Assembly (NCBI RefSeq): GCF_900215205.1
Contig: NZ_OBDY01000052.1
Location: 1 to 38,601 of the forward strand
DNA length: 38,601 nucleotides
Direction: 5' to 3'
Source: Paractinoplanes atraurantiacus
Lineage (GTDB): Bacteria > Actinomycetota > Actinomycetes > Mycobacteriales > Micromonosporaceae
Shown piece by piece: positions 8,238 through 17,706 of the stretch; the stretch's first letter is position 1, and each line of letters opens with the position of its first letter. The translations under genes were made by a program, and so were the position numbers. Below the pieces are notes generated by a model. It saw only the letters and a list, made by a program, of their open reading frames with translations, did no database searches and had not been told where the DNA came from.

Positions 8238-9017
8238 TCAGCGTCGGGCGGCTCCGAGGTCGCGGGAGATGGCGCGGGCCGCCTCCCGGACGAGGGCGAC
8301 GAGGTGCTGGTGCGGGCGGTAGTGGCTGTCGCAGATCCGTTCGACGAGGCCGCTGATGCCGACGGCGCCGACGACCAGGCCGCCGGAGCCGCGGATGGGC
8401 GCCGCCACGGCCGCCGTGCCAGGGGTCAGCTCCTCGGCTTCGAGGCTCCAGCCCGCCTCGCGTACCCGTTGCAGCTCGGCCTCCAAGGCTTCGGTGGTGC
8501 GGATGGTACGCCGAGTGAAACGATCCAAATTGATCTTCGTAAACCGGTATGCCAGCAGAACCTTGCCCAGCGCGGTCGCGTGCAGGGGCAGGGTGCTGCC
8601 GACGTCGAGGGTCTGGAACGTGTCGTCCGGGCGGAACACGTGGTGGACGACGAGGACCTGCCCGTCGTGGACAGTGCCGACCCGGACCGCCTCGCCGCTG
8701 CGAGCCGCGAGCGGGTCGGCCCAGTTGATCGCGTGCGAGCGCAGCTCGTTGACGTCGAGGTGGCCGTGGCCGAGCTGGAGCAGGGCCGAGCCGAGCCGGT
8801 ACTGCCCGGAGAGCCGGTCCTGCTCGACGAAGCCGACGTGCCGCAGGGTGGCCAGGATGCCGTGGGTGGTGCCCTTGGCCAGGTCGAGCGAGCGGGCGAT
8901 CTGGCCCAGCGAGAGGGGGCCCGATTCGCCGGCCAGCAGGCGCAGAACCGCGGCGGCCCGCTCGATGGACTGCACTGTTCCGGGCACGTTGCCGACTCTA
9001 TGCCACCACGTGAACAT
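8238..9017 (-). CDS. IclR-family regulator of the glycerol genes (GylR-like)
   Basis: A 259-residue IclR protein. The winged helix-turn-helix covers about residues 15-75 (SIERAAAVLRLLAGESGPLSLGQIA, with the recognition helix in KGTTHGILATLRHVGF). The effector domain follows (RSGEAVRVGTVHDGQVLVVHHV, then LPLHATALGKVLLA, then GISGLVERI). In Streptomyces the homologue GylR represses glycerol genes and responds to glycerol or glycerol 3-phosphate; I infer the same here from position. ATG 9017 gives the longest form; GTG 8987 (at VPGTVQSIERA) is an alternative start. It is divergent from glpF, and candidate operators sit between the two genes. Confidence 0.9.
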   Translation of the reverse strand: MFTWWHRVGNVPGTVQSIERAAAVLRLLAGESGPLSLGQIARSLDLAKGTTHGILATLRHVGFVEQDRLSGQYRLGSALLQLGHGHLDVNELRSHAINWADPLAARSGEAVRVGTVHDGQVLVVHHVFRPDDTFQTLDVGSTLPLHATALGKVLLAYRFTKINLDRFTRRTIRTTEALEAELQRVREAGWSLEAEELTPGTAAVAAPIRGSGGLVVGAVGISGLVERICDSHYRPHQHLVALVREAARAISRDLGAARR

Positions 9018-9048
9018 CCACTGTGACGAATGTTCGGCATTGTCGAAC
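9012..9048. promoter_or_regulatory. Candidate GylR/IclR operator cluster
   Basis: Two overlapping inverted pairs lie between the divergent regulator and glpF: GAACA (9012-9016) with TGTTC (9031-9035), and GTTCG (9032-9036) with CGAAC (9044-9048). They share the half-site GTTCG/GAAC and lie just upstream of the proposed glpF -35 box and over the regulator's start. That is the expected place for a site controlling both arms. Confidence 0.5.
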
Positions 9049-9056
9049 GGTCGTCA

Positions 9057-9085
9057 TTGCTCGTGCTCTCCCGGCTACCTAGCGT
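9057..9085 (+). promoter_or_regulatory. Predicted promoter of glpF-glpK-glpD
   Basis: TTGCTC (9057-9062) and TAGCGT (9080-9085), separated by 17 bp, resemble the actinobacterial housekeeping consensus TTGAC-17-TAGNNT. Transcription would begin near 9092 and give a leader of about 19 bases containing AAGGAGG before ATG 9111. Confidence 0.5.
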
Positions 9086-9110
9086 CCGGTGCATCTTCCA
9101 AGGAGGGCAC

Positions 9111-9944
9111 ATGGCAGAAAGGCTGAAACTCACGGGACTATGGGGCGAGCTCGCGGCCGAGTTCGCCGGGACGATGATCCTCATCCTCTTCGGCGTGGGC
9201 GTCGTCGCGCAGGTGGCCGGAGCCGGCATCGGCGACCACGACAGCATCGCCTGGGCCTGGGGCCTCGGCGTCACCCTCGGCGTCTATGTGGCCGCCCGGA
9301 TCAGCGGCGCGCACCTCAACCCGGCGGTCACCATCGCGCTCGCCGCCTTCAAGGGCTTCGAGTGGCGCAAGGTCGCCCCGTACTCGCTCGCCCAGATCCT
9401 CGGCGCCTTCGTGGCCGCCCTGCTGGTGCGCTGGAACTACACCGAGGTGCTGCACGCGGCCGACCCCGGCCTGACCATCAAGACCCAGGGCGTCTTCTCC
9501 ACCCTGCCCGGCAACGGCACCCTGCCGGTCGGCGAGTGGGGCGCCTTCCGCGACCAGATCATCGGCACCGCGATCCTGCTCTTCCTGATCCTGGCCGTCA
9601 CCGACGCGGCCGGCACGGCGCCCCAGGCGAACCTCGCGCCGTTCATCGTCGGCCTGATCGTGGTCGCGATCGGCATGGCGTGGGGCACCAACGCCGGCTA
9701 CGCGATCAACCCGGCGCGTGACTTCGGGCCGCGACTCGCCAGCTTCCTGACGGGCTATGGGGGCGCGTGGCGCGATCAGACCGGGTATCTCTACTTCTGG
9801 ATACCGATCGTCGCGCCGATCATCGGCGGGCTGCTCGGTGCCGGACTGTACAAGGTGCTCGTCGGGCGGTTCCTGCCGACCGCGGGCCCGCAGGAGCCGG
9901 GTCGCATCCCGGACCAGAGAGTCGAGGAGGCAACCCGTGGCTGA
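9111..9944 (+). CDS. glpF: Glycerol uptake facilitator (aquaglyceroporin)
   Basis: A 277-residue MIP-family channel with six hydrophobic segments and both pore motifs: GAHLNPAVT in the first half and GYAINPARDFGPR in the second. The Asp after NPAR is typical of glycerol-conducting GlpF rather than water-only aquaporins. It passes glycerol down its gradient across the membrane. ATG 9111 has AAGGAGG eight bases upstream; a longer frame from 9030 lacks membrane character and would cover the promoter. It overlaps the next glpK by eight bases and is the first gene of the glpF-glpK-glpD operon. Confidence 0.95.
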   Translation: MAERLKLTGLWGELAAEFAGTMILILFGVGVVAQVAGAGIGDHDSIAWAWGLGVTLGVYVAARISGAHLNPAVTIALAAFKGFEWRKVAPYSLAQILGAFVAALLVRWNYTEVLHAADPGLTIKTQGVFSTLPGNGTLPVGEWGAFRDQIIGTAILLFLILAVTDAAGTAPQANLAPFIVGLIVVAIGMAWGTNAGYAINPARDFGPRLASFLTGYGGAWRDQTGYLYFWIPIVAPIIGGLLGAGLYKVLVGRFLPTAGPQEPGRIPDQRVEEATRG

Positions 9945-11454
9945 CTTCGTGGGCGCGGTTGATCAGGGCACGACCAGCACCCGCTTCATGATCTTCGATC
10001 ACGGCGGGAACGAGATCGCCCGTCACCAGCTCGAGCACGAGCAGATCCTGCCGCAGGCGGGCTGGGTCGAGCACAACCCGGTCGAGATCCTGGAACGGAC
10101 CACGACCGTCGTCCGTACGGCCATGCAGAAGGCGAACCTGCAGGCCAGCGACCTGGCCGCGCTGGGCATCACGAATCAGCGGGAGACCGCCGTGGTGTGG
10201 GACCGGACCACCGGCCGGCCGTACTCCAACGCGATCGTCTGGCAGGACACCCGCACCGACCGGATCGCCTCGGCCCTCGACCGGGACGGCCGCGGCGACG
10301 TGATCCGCCGCAAGGCCGGCCTGCCCCCGGCCACGTACTTCTCCGGCGGCAAGATCCAGTGGATTCTGGAGAACGTCGACGGGGTGCGCGAGGCGGCCGA
10401 GCGCGGCGACGCGATCTTCGGCAACACCGACAGCTGGCTGCTGTGGAACATGACCGGCGGCGTCGACGGCGGCCGGCACATCACCGACGTGACGAACGCC
10501 AGCCGTACGATGCTCATGGACCTCGAATCTCTGCAGTGGGACGACGAGCTGCTGAGCTTCTTCAACATCCCGCGCTCGATGCTCCCCGAGATCCGGCCGT
10601 CCTCCGACCCCGACACCTACGGGGTGGCGCGCTGGCCCGGCCCGCTCGGCGGCGAGGTGCCGCTGACCGGCGACCTCGGTGACCAGCAGGCGGCGACGGT
10701 CGGTCAGGTGTGCTTCGCGCCCGGCGAGGCCAAGAACACGTACGGCACCGGCAATTTCATGCTTCTCAACACCGGAACTGATCTTGTACGCAGCGAGAAC
10801 GGCCTCCTGACGACGGTCTGCTACAAGTTCGGCAACGCGGCGCCCGTGTACGCCCTGGAAGGCTCGATCGCGGTGACCGGCTCGGCCGTGCAGTGGCTGC
10901 GCGACCAGCTCCATGTCATCAAGTCGGCCGCCGAGAGCGAGACCCTCGCCTCGCAGGTCCCCGACAGCGGCGGCGTCTACTTCGTGCCGGCGTTCTCCGG
11001 CCTGTTCGCCCCGTACTGGCGCTCCGACGCCCGCGGCGCCATCGTCGGCCTGTCCCGCTTCAACACCGACGCGCACATCGCCCGGGCCACCCTCGAATCC
11101 ATCTGCTACCAGAGCCGCGACGTGGTCGACGCGATGGCGCAGGACTCCGGGGTCACCCTCGACGTGCTGAAGGTCGACGGCGGCATCACGGCCAACAACC
11201 TGGCCATGCAGATCCAGGCCGACGTGCTCGGCGTGCCGGTCAGCCGGCCGGTCGTGGCCGAGACGACCGCGCTCGGCGCCGCCTACGCGGCCGGTCTCGC
11301 GGTCGGCTTCTGGAAGAACACCGACGAGCTGCGCGACAACTGGAACGAGTCGCAGCGCTGGCAACCGGCCTGGAACGAGGAACAGCGCAACAGCGGATAC
11401 GAGAAATGGAAGAAGGCGGTGCAGCGCACTCTCGACTGGGTGGACGTGGACTGA
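9937..11454 (+). CDS. glpK: Glycerol kinase, second copy (operon glpK)
   Basis: A 505-residue FGGY kinase with DQGTTSTRFMIFD, GITNQRETAVVWDRTTG, AIVWQDTRTD, GTGNFMLLNTG and GGITANNLAMQ, all expected in GlpK. GTG 9937 is preceded by GAGGAGG, and the gene overlaps the end of glpF by eight bases, so it is cotranslated with the channel. The product traps incoming glycerol as glycerol 3-phosphate for GlpD, encoded two bases downstream. This copy is the structural partner of the operon. Its relation to the regulator-linked copy on the other strand is discussed in the findings. Confidence 0.95.
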   Translation: MADFVGAVDQGTTSTRFMIFDHGGNEIARHQLEHEQILPQAGWVEHNPVEILERTTTVVRTAMQKANLQASDLAALGITNQRETAVVWDRTTGRPYSNAIVWQDTRTDRIASALDRDGRGDVIRRKAGLPPATYFSGGKIQWILENVDGVREAAERGDAIFGNTDSWLLWNMTGGVDGGRHITDVTNASRTMLMDLESLQWDDELLSFFNIPRSMLPEIRPSSDPDTYGVARWPGPLGGEVPLTGDLGDQQAATVGQVCFAPGEAKNTYGTGNFMLLNTGTDLVRSENGLLTTVCYKFGNAAPVYALEGSIAVTGSAVQWLRDQLHVIKSAAESETLASQVPDSGGVYFVPAFSGLFAPYWRSDARGAIVGLSRFNTDAHIARATLESICYQSRDVVDAMAQDSGVTLDVLKVDGGITANNLAMQIQADVLGVPVSRPVVAETTALGAAYAAGLAVGFWKNTDELRDNWNESQRWQPAWNEEQRNSGYEKWKKAVQRTLDWVDVD

Positions 11455-11456
11455 TC

Positions 11457-13150
<1,694 letters not shown>

Positions 13151-13154
<4 letters not shown>

Positions 13155-14197
13155 CGCGGCTCTGTCGTGGCGGGCAGGCGCCGGTCGTCGATGTGACGCC
13201 ACTGATCGCCGTACGTCAGGGAGGTCATGTCCTCGCCCGCCATCACGTCATGAGGGAACGTGGGCGGCGGGGCACTGACCTGGTCGAGGCGGCGCAGCAC
13301 GTCATCGCCGAGCACGATGTCGGCGGCGCCCAGGTTCGCCCGCAGCTGTTGCTCACTGGTGGCGCCGAGCAACGGGATCACCGTGCCCGGCCGGGACCGC
13401 AGCCACGCCAACGCCACCTGAGCCGGGGTCCAGCCGCCGGCCGCGGCGATGCTCACCACCTCACGGACGATGTGGTCGCCGCGGTCACCGCTGAAGTCCC
13501 AGCCACCGCGGTTCACGCGGCCCTGCCCACCATCGAGGTACTTGCCGGTCAGCCGGCCCTCGGCCAGCGGCCCCCAGGCGAGCACCGCCAGGTCGTGCGC
13601 CCGGGCCATCGGCGTGAGCTCCGATTCGACCGTACGGCTCAGCAGGTTGTAGCGCAGCTGCACCCCGATGAAGGGTGACCAGCCCCGCAGCTCGGCCACG
13701 GTGTTCGCCTGAGCGATCTCCCACGCCGGCCAGTCCGATACCCCCACGTGCAGCACCTTGCCGGCCCGCACCTGGTCGTCCAGGGCGCGCATCAGCTCCG
13801 GCACCGGGGTGAGGACGTCACGCGCGTGCACCCACAGCACGTCGACGTAGTCGGTTCGTAGGCGGCGAAGGCTCGCCTCCAGGGAGCGGATCAGGTTCTT
13901 ACGGTGGTTGCCGGCCGTGTTGAGGTCGCCCGGCTCGGTCTGCAGGGTGTACTTGGTGCCGAGCACGAAACGGTCGCGGCGGCCTCGCAGCGCGTGGCCG
14001 ATCGTCGTCTCGGCCACCCCCGCGGTGTAGGCGTTCGCCGTGTCGACGAAGTTGCCACCGGCGTCGGCGTACAGCTCGAGCATCCGGGCGCTGGTCTCCA
14101 CCGGCGCGCCCCAACCCCAGTTGTCGCCGAAAGTCATCGTCCCGAGCGCGAACTCCGACACGCGGAGGCCGGACCGGCCCAGCAGGGTGTAACGCAT
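13151..14197 (-). CDS. Aldo/keto reductase
   Basis: A 348-residue AKR (TIM-barrel, NADPH-dependent carbonyl reductase). The tetrad is visible: Asp and Tyr in NFVDTANAYTAG, Lys in FVLGTKYTL, and His in DVLWVHARD. The C-terminal RPGTVIPLLGATSEQQLRANL binds the cofactor phosphate. ATG 14197 has GGGAGGAA upstream. It is divergent from an intact MmyB-type regulator, with a long palindrome in the 140 bp between them. This is the usual layout of a regulator-oxidoreductase pair, so regulation by that neighbour is likely. Confidence 0.92.
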
Positions 14198-14272
14198 GTG
14201 TTCCTCCCGATCGAGGGCCGTGCTGCCGCACGGCGCCGGATCATCGTCGGCGGCAACGGCCCCAGGTGACCA

Positions 14273-14316
14273 GGCCGCGGGCTTCCTGGGTGCGGACCAC
14301 CCAGGAAGCCGCGGCC
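14273..14316. promoter_or_regulatory. Long near-perfect palindrome between AKR and MmyB regulator
   Basis: The left arm (14273-14292) and right arm CACCCAGGAAGCCGCGGCC (14298-14316) pair over 19 bases with a single bulged G and a five-base loop CGGAC. It lies in the divergent control region, 22 bp before the regulator's ATG. It is far longer than expected by chance even at this GC content. Most likely it is an operator for the regulator or a hairpin in its leader RNA. Confidence 0.75.
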
Positions 14317-14337
14317 AGAACCGCATAGTGTCGGGAC

Positions 14338-15174
14338 ATGCATCGCAACGAGCTGGGCATTTTCCTCCGGGGGCGCCGCGCGGCGATCCGCCCGGACCGC
14401 GACGCGCCGGCGACATCGGGCTACCGGCGGGTTCCGGGATTGCGCCGCGAGGAAGTGGCGCTGCTCGCCGGGCTCAGCGTGGACTACTACACCCGGCTTG
14501 AGCAGGGCCGCGAACGGCACCCGTCAGCGCAGGTCGTGGCCGCCCTGTCCCGGGCATTCCAGCTGACCGGGGACGGGCGGGCACACCTGTTCCGGCTCGC
14601 CGGGCGCCTGCCCGCCGAGCCGCCGCCGGTGGCGGATCAGGTCGACCCCGAGCTGGCGGGGCTGCTGCAGGCATGGAGCGCGACGCCGGCGTACATCATC
14701 AATCCCACCATGGACATCGTGGCCGAGAACGACCTTGCCGCGGCCCTGCACGCGGCGTTCGCCGAACCGGGCAACCTGGCCCGGATGACCTTTCTCGACC
14801 CGGTGGGCCGCGAGTTCTACGTCGACTGGGACCGGGCGGCGCACGCGGCGGCCGCGCACCTTCGCTTGGCGGCCGGGCACGATTCCCGCGACCCTCGGCT
14901 TGTCGCGCTGCTCGACGAGCTGGCCGAGGGCAGCACGGCGTTCCGCCAGTTGTGGGAGCGCCACGACGTGCGCGGCAAGACCCGGGAGGCCAAGCAGTTC
15001 CGCCACCCCGACATCGGCCTGATCACGCTGGACTACGAGACCTTCGACGTGCGCAGCGCGCCGGGCCTGCAGCTCATCGTGCATCACGCCGCGCCGGGAA
15101 GCAGCCACGCACAGGCGCTTCACATGCTCGGATCACTCGCCGCGACCTCGGGGGCCAGGCCGGCGAGATGCTGA
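14338..15174 (+). CDS. XRE-family regulator with MmyB-like ligand-binding domain
   Basis: A 278-residue regulator. The N-terminal helix-turn-helix includes VPGLRREEVALLAGLSVDYYTRLEQGRERHP-type sequence (residues about 30-62), where RREEVA.LAGVS.DYY.RLEQGR is diagnostic of this family. The C-terminal MmyB-like domain includes VAENDLAAALHAAF, MTFLDP, HDSRDPRLVALLDELAEGS, the WERHDVR motif and a LITLDYETF strand set, and ends in the usual APGSSHAQALHMLGSLA. All blocks are present, so it appears functional. The family often controls a divergent oxidoreductase gene, here the AKR. It serves as an internal reference for the damaged homologue at 17707-18371. Confidence 0.92.
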   Translation: MHRNELGIFLRGRRAAIRPDRDAPATSGYRRVPGLRREEVALLAGLSVDYYTRLEQGRERHPSAQVVAALSRAFQLTGDGRAHLFRLAGRLPAEPPPVADQVDPELAGLLQAWSATPAYIINPTMDIVAENDLAAALHAAFAEPGNLARMTFLDPVGREFYVDWDRAAHAAAAHLRLAAGHDSRDPRLVALLDELAEGSTAFRQLWERHDVRGKTREAKQFRHPDIGLITLDYETFDVRSAPGLQLIVHHAAPGSSHAQALHMLGSLAATSGARPARC

Positions 15175-15199
15175 TCGCTTGATCCCCTGGGCGACTGTC

Positions 15200-15367
15200 T
15201 CACCAGCGGTCCGGCACCCGGCGGTTGCGCTGGGGTGGCGCGATCGTATTGCGTACGCCCATGAAAGCGACGACGGCGTCGGCCGCGGTCAGCGCGTTGA
15301 GGGCCTGCGGTCGGACGTTCGTGCGGCGTTCGACCCGACCGGCGGACCGGCGGCGCGGGTTTGTCAC
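15200..15367 (-). CDS. Possible 55-residue basic protein downstream of the XRE gene
   Basis: From GTG 15367 to a TGA at 15200-15202 there is a 55-codon frame, LNALTAADAVVAFMGVRNTI in the middle and RNRRVPDRW at the end. About 85% of its codons end in G or C, which matches real genes here and argues against a shadow frame. It starts 25 bp after the stop of the minus-strand XRE gene and could be cotranscribed with it. There is no clear ribosome-binding site, because a perfect palindrome occupies that position. I do not recognise the family. The product is strongly basic at both ends with a small hydrophobic centre. Confidence 0.4.
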   Translation of the reverse strand: MTNPRRRSAGRVERRTNVRPQALNALTAADAVVAFMGVRNTIAPPQRNRRVPDRW

Positions 15368-15375
15368 GGCCGAAT

Positions 15376-15392
15376 GTCACCCCAGGGGTGAC
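15376..15392. promoter_or_regulatory. Perfect 17-bp palindrome between XRE gene and small ORF
   Basis: GTCACCCC, A, GGGGTGAC is a perfect eight-base inverted repeat around one base. It begins one base after the XRE stop and ends eight bases before the small ORF's GTG. It could be an operator, or a short attenuating hairpin limiting translation of the small ORF. It has no U-tract, so a classical terminator is less likely. Confidence 0.55.
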
Positions 15393-15659
15393 TCAAGAGG
15401 CCTTTTCCACATACATGCCGGCGCGCCAGGCGTCGGCCAAGGTGTCGAGGGGGACGCCCAGGACCTCGCTGAGGCGGACGATGGTGCCGAAGGCGGGGGC
15501 GGGGAGGCGGCCTACCTCGATCTTGCGGAGGGTCTCGGGGGACATGCCGGCGGCGACGGCCACCTCGACGAGGCTGCGGCCGTCTCGGGCCTGCCGGAGG
15601 GCGATGCCAAGGCGCTGGCCGGCCGCGATCTGTTCGGCGGTGTGCGGTTGGCGAACCAT
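15393..15659 (-). CDS. Small XRE-type helix-turn-helix regulator
   Basis: An 88-residue protein consisting of one helix-turn-helix domain: GQRLGIALRQARDGRSLVEVA, then AAGMSPETLRKIEVGRLPAP (turn and recognition helix), and FGTIVRLSEVLGVPLDTLADAW. There is no effector domain, which is typical of autoregulated repressors of paired genes. ATG 15659 lies 42 bp from the divergent methionine aminopeptidase start, with the palindrome GGTATAACTATACC between. TATAGT at 15667-15672 (minus strand) would be a -10 box with a very short leader. Confidence 0.85.
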   Translation of the reverse strand: MVRQPHTAEQIAAGQRLGIALRQARDGRSLVEVAVAAGMSPETLRKIEVGRLPAPAFGTIVRLSEVLGVPLDTLADAWRAGMYVEKAS

Positions 15660-15687
15660 TCCGTCACTATAGCGTCCAAAACGACGT

Positions 15688-15701
15688 GGTATAACTATAC
15701 C
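15688..15701. promoter_or_regulatory. Palindromic operator/promoter of the XRE-MetAP divergent pair
   Basis: GGTATA, AC, TATACC is a perfect 14-bp palindrome abutting the GTG of the methionine aminopeptidase gene (15702). A related TATAG half-site lies at 15669-15673. The AT-rich core stands out from GC-rich surroundings and doubles as a possible -10 element. An XRE dimer binding here would block both divergent genes. Confidence 0.6.
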
Positions 15702-16499
15702 GTGATCGAGTTGAAGTCTTCCGCTGAGATCGAGCGTATGCATGTCACCGGCCGCTTCGTGGGCGAGGTGCTGGCCGAGGTCAGCGCCGCGGCCGCGGTC
15801 GGCGTCAACCTGCTCGACCTCGAACAGCACGCCCGCCGGCTCATCAAGGAGCGCGGCGCCGAGTCGTCGTACTGGGACTACGCGCCGTCGTTCGGCAAGG
15901 GGCCGTTCCGCAACGTGCTGTGCCTGTCGGTCAACGACGCCGTCCTGCACGGCCTGCCGCACGACTACGTGCTACGCGACGGCGACCTGCTCAGCCTCGA
16001 CATGGCGGTCGCCATCGACGGCTGGACGGCCGACTCGGCGTACTCGGTCATCGTCGGCACCCCGGCCGAGCAGGACCTGCGCCTCATCGAGGCGACACAG
16101 GTCGCCCTCGAGGCCGGCATCGCCGCCACCCAGCCCGGTGGCCGCCTGGGCGACATCTCGGCCGCGATCGGCGCGGTGGCCAAGCAGTACGGCTTCCGGG
16201 TCAACACCGAGTTCGGCGGGCACGGCATCGGCCGCACGATGCACGAGAGCCCGCACATCCCCAACGACGGGCGCGCCGGGCGCGGCATGAAGCTCACCCC
16301 GGGCCTCACCATCGCCATCGAGCCGTGGTTCCTGGTCAGCACCGACAAGATCCGGTTCGACGAGGACGGCTGGACGATCCGGTCGTCCGACGGCTCCCGC
16401 ACCGCCCACTCGGAGCACACCGTGGCCGTCACCGAAACCGGTCCGGTCGTGCTGACCCGCCGTCCGGGCGAGAAGCCGTCAGGACAGGAAGCTCAGTAG
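15702..16499 (+). CDS. map: Type I methionine aminopeptidase, stand-alone copy
   Basis: A 265-residue pita-bread-fold peptidase that removes N-terminal Met. The five metal ligands can be placed: Asp in LSLDMAVAIDGWTAD and a second Asp in the same block, His in HGIGRTMHESP, Glu in IAIEPWF, and Glu in SEHTVAVTE. The N-terminal zinc-finger extension is absent, as in simple bacterial forms. It is not next to adk or secY, where the housekeeping map usually lies, so it is probably an accessory copy. GTG 15702 directly follows the palindrome GGTATAACTATACC, leaving no room for a ribosome-binding site, so a leaderless transcript is plausible. It is divergent from a small XRE regulator and overlaps the converging hydrolase by 21 bp. 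Confidence 0.9.
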   Translation: MIELKSSAEIERMHVTGRFVGEVLAEVSAAAAVGVNLLDLEQHARRLIKERGAESSYWDYAPSFGKGPFRNVLCLSVNDAVLHGLPHDYVLRDGDLLSLDMAVAIDGWTADSAYSVIVGTPAEQDLRLIEATQVALEAGIAATQPGGRLGDISAAIGAVAKQYGFRVNTEFGGHGIGRTMHESPHIPNDGRAGRGMKLTPGLTIAIEPWFLVSTDKIRFDEDGWTIRSSDGSRTAHSEHTVAVTETGPVVLTRRPGEKPSGQEAQ

Positions 16500-17684
16500 T
16501 TTCGGCCAGGCGTCGAGACGTCCCAGGGCGTCGGCCTGCTGACTGCCCCCGACCTGTGCGCCGGGGGCGGTCGGCTGGTTCGGCATGGGATCGCCGACGT
16601 AGTGCCCGGCGCCGGGCTCGGTGACTTCGGTGTACGGCCGGTCGCCGCGCCGGGCGGCGATGGCGCCGGAGAAGACGCAGCTGGGCCAGAGCTTGTCGTC
16701 GTCGCCGCAGAGCAGGAAGATCTTGCCGCGGATCCGCTCGACCGGGATGACGGCGGCCGGGGTCTTCGGGGGCGTGGCCATCCCGGCCTCCGAGAGCCCG
16801 ATGGACGGGATCGGCTTGCCGTGGAACGTCCACGCGGGCTGGGACGTGTCCGGCAGGCCCGGGTAGACCACGCTGCTGGGCGAGCCGGCGACGACGCCGT
16901 GGACCAGGTCGGGATAGTTCACGCCGAGCAGCAGGGCGGCCTCGGAGCCGCGGGAGACGCCGTAGACGTACATCCGCGCGGGGTCGACGCCGGGCTGCTT
17001 CGCCAGCCAGCGCAGGGCGGTGGCGAAGTATTCGAGGGGGATGCGCTCGAGGTGGGCGGGCCGCCCGGGCACGTCGAAGTAGCCGATGCCGAGGGCCGGG
17101 ATGCCCTTCGCGGCCAGCGCGCGGGCGCTGCTGGTGCCGCCGCCGGCGCCGCCCTCGGAGCCGCCGAAGGCGAGCACGGCGGGCCGTTTCTCGCCGGCGC
17201 CGGCCGGCGCGTAGAAGGTGCCGGTGAAGTCTTTCGTGATGTCCTGCGAGGTGACGCCGGGGGCGTCGCGCAGCCGGAGCAGCTCGCCGCCGGCCACCCG
17301 GTCGCCGTCCACTGTGGCGGTCAGGCTCACCTTCGTACCGGCCGGGGGTGGGCTCAGGGAGGTCTTGCCCTCGCTCGTCATGGACCAGAGCAGGCCGGTG
17401 TCGTGCGTCCCCGTGTACGAACCGGAGACCGGCGCCTGGGTGGCCGGATCGACCGTGCCGGCCCCGCTGGACTCGAAGGTGGCCGCCGACGACCATTGAG
17501 CGCCTGATTTGTCCGTCGCGGTCGCCCGGACGACCACGTCGTGATGAGCGGGAAGGCCGGTGAGGGTCACGCCGAGCGGCGCGTCGAACAGCGCCGTGGT
17601 CGCGGCGACGTGGAGGGCCGCCGACGGCCCGTGACCGCATCCGGCGAGGAGCAGCAGGGCCGCGGGCACGATCATCCGGCGCAT
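16479..17684 (-). CDS. Lipoprotein alpha/beta hydrolase, acyl-CoA thioesterase/BAAT-like
   Basis: A 401-residue exported protein. From ATG 17684 the N-terminus MRRMIVPAALLLLAGC ends in a lipobox, so it is predicted to be anchored to the membrane outer face. An N-terminal beta-sandwich region of about 130 residues (ALFDAPLGVTLTGLPAHHDVVV) resembles the acyl-CoA thioester hydrolase N-terminal domain. The hydrolase domain follows with AFGGSEGG, the nucleophile elbow YGVSRGSEAA, an acid in CGDDDKLWPS and His in GAGHYVGDP. The family includes BAAT-type acyltransferases and thioesterases; an extracellular esterase role is inferred. Its 3' end overlaps map by 21 bp on the opposite strand. Confidence 0.88.
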   Translation of the reverse strand: MRRMIVPAALLLLAGCGHGPSAALHVAATTALFDAPLGVTLTGLPAHHDVVVRATATDKSGAQWSSAATFESSGAGTVDPATQAPVSGSYTGTHDTGLLWSMTSEGKTSLSPPPAGTKVSLTATVDGDRVAGGELLRLRDAPGVTSQDITKDFTGTFYAPAGAGEKRPAVLAFGGSEGGAGGGTSSARALAAKGIPALGIGYFDVPGRPAHLERIPLEYFATALRWLAKQPGVDPARMYVYGVSRGSEAALLLGVNYPDLVHGVVAGSPSSVVYPGLPDTSQPAWTFHGKPIPSIGLSEAGMATPPKTPAAVIPVERIRGKIFLLCGDDDKLWPSCVFSGAIAARRGDRPYTEVTEPGAGHYVGDPMPNQPTAPGAQVGGSQQADALGRLDAWPKLLSFLS

Positions 17685-17706
17685 GACGACGATGCTAATC
17701 GATCGT

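Noticed and set aside
15120..15380. 86-codon minus-strand frame overlapping the 3' end of the MmyB gene
   Set aside because: It is Arg/Pro-rich without structure and conflicts with the better-supported 55-codon frame at 15200-15367, which has strong third-position GC bias.
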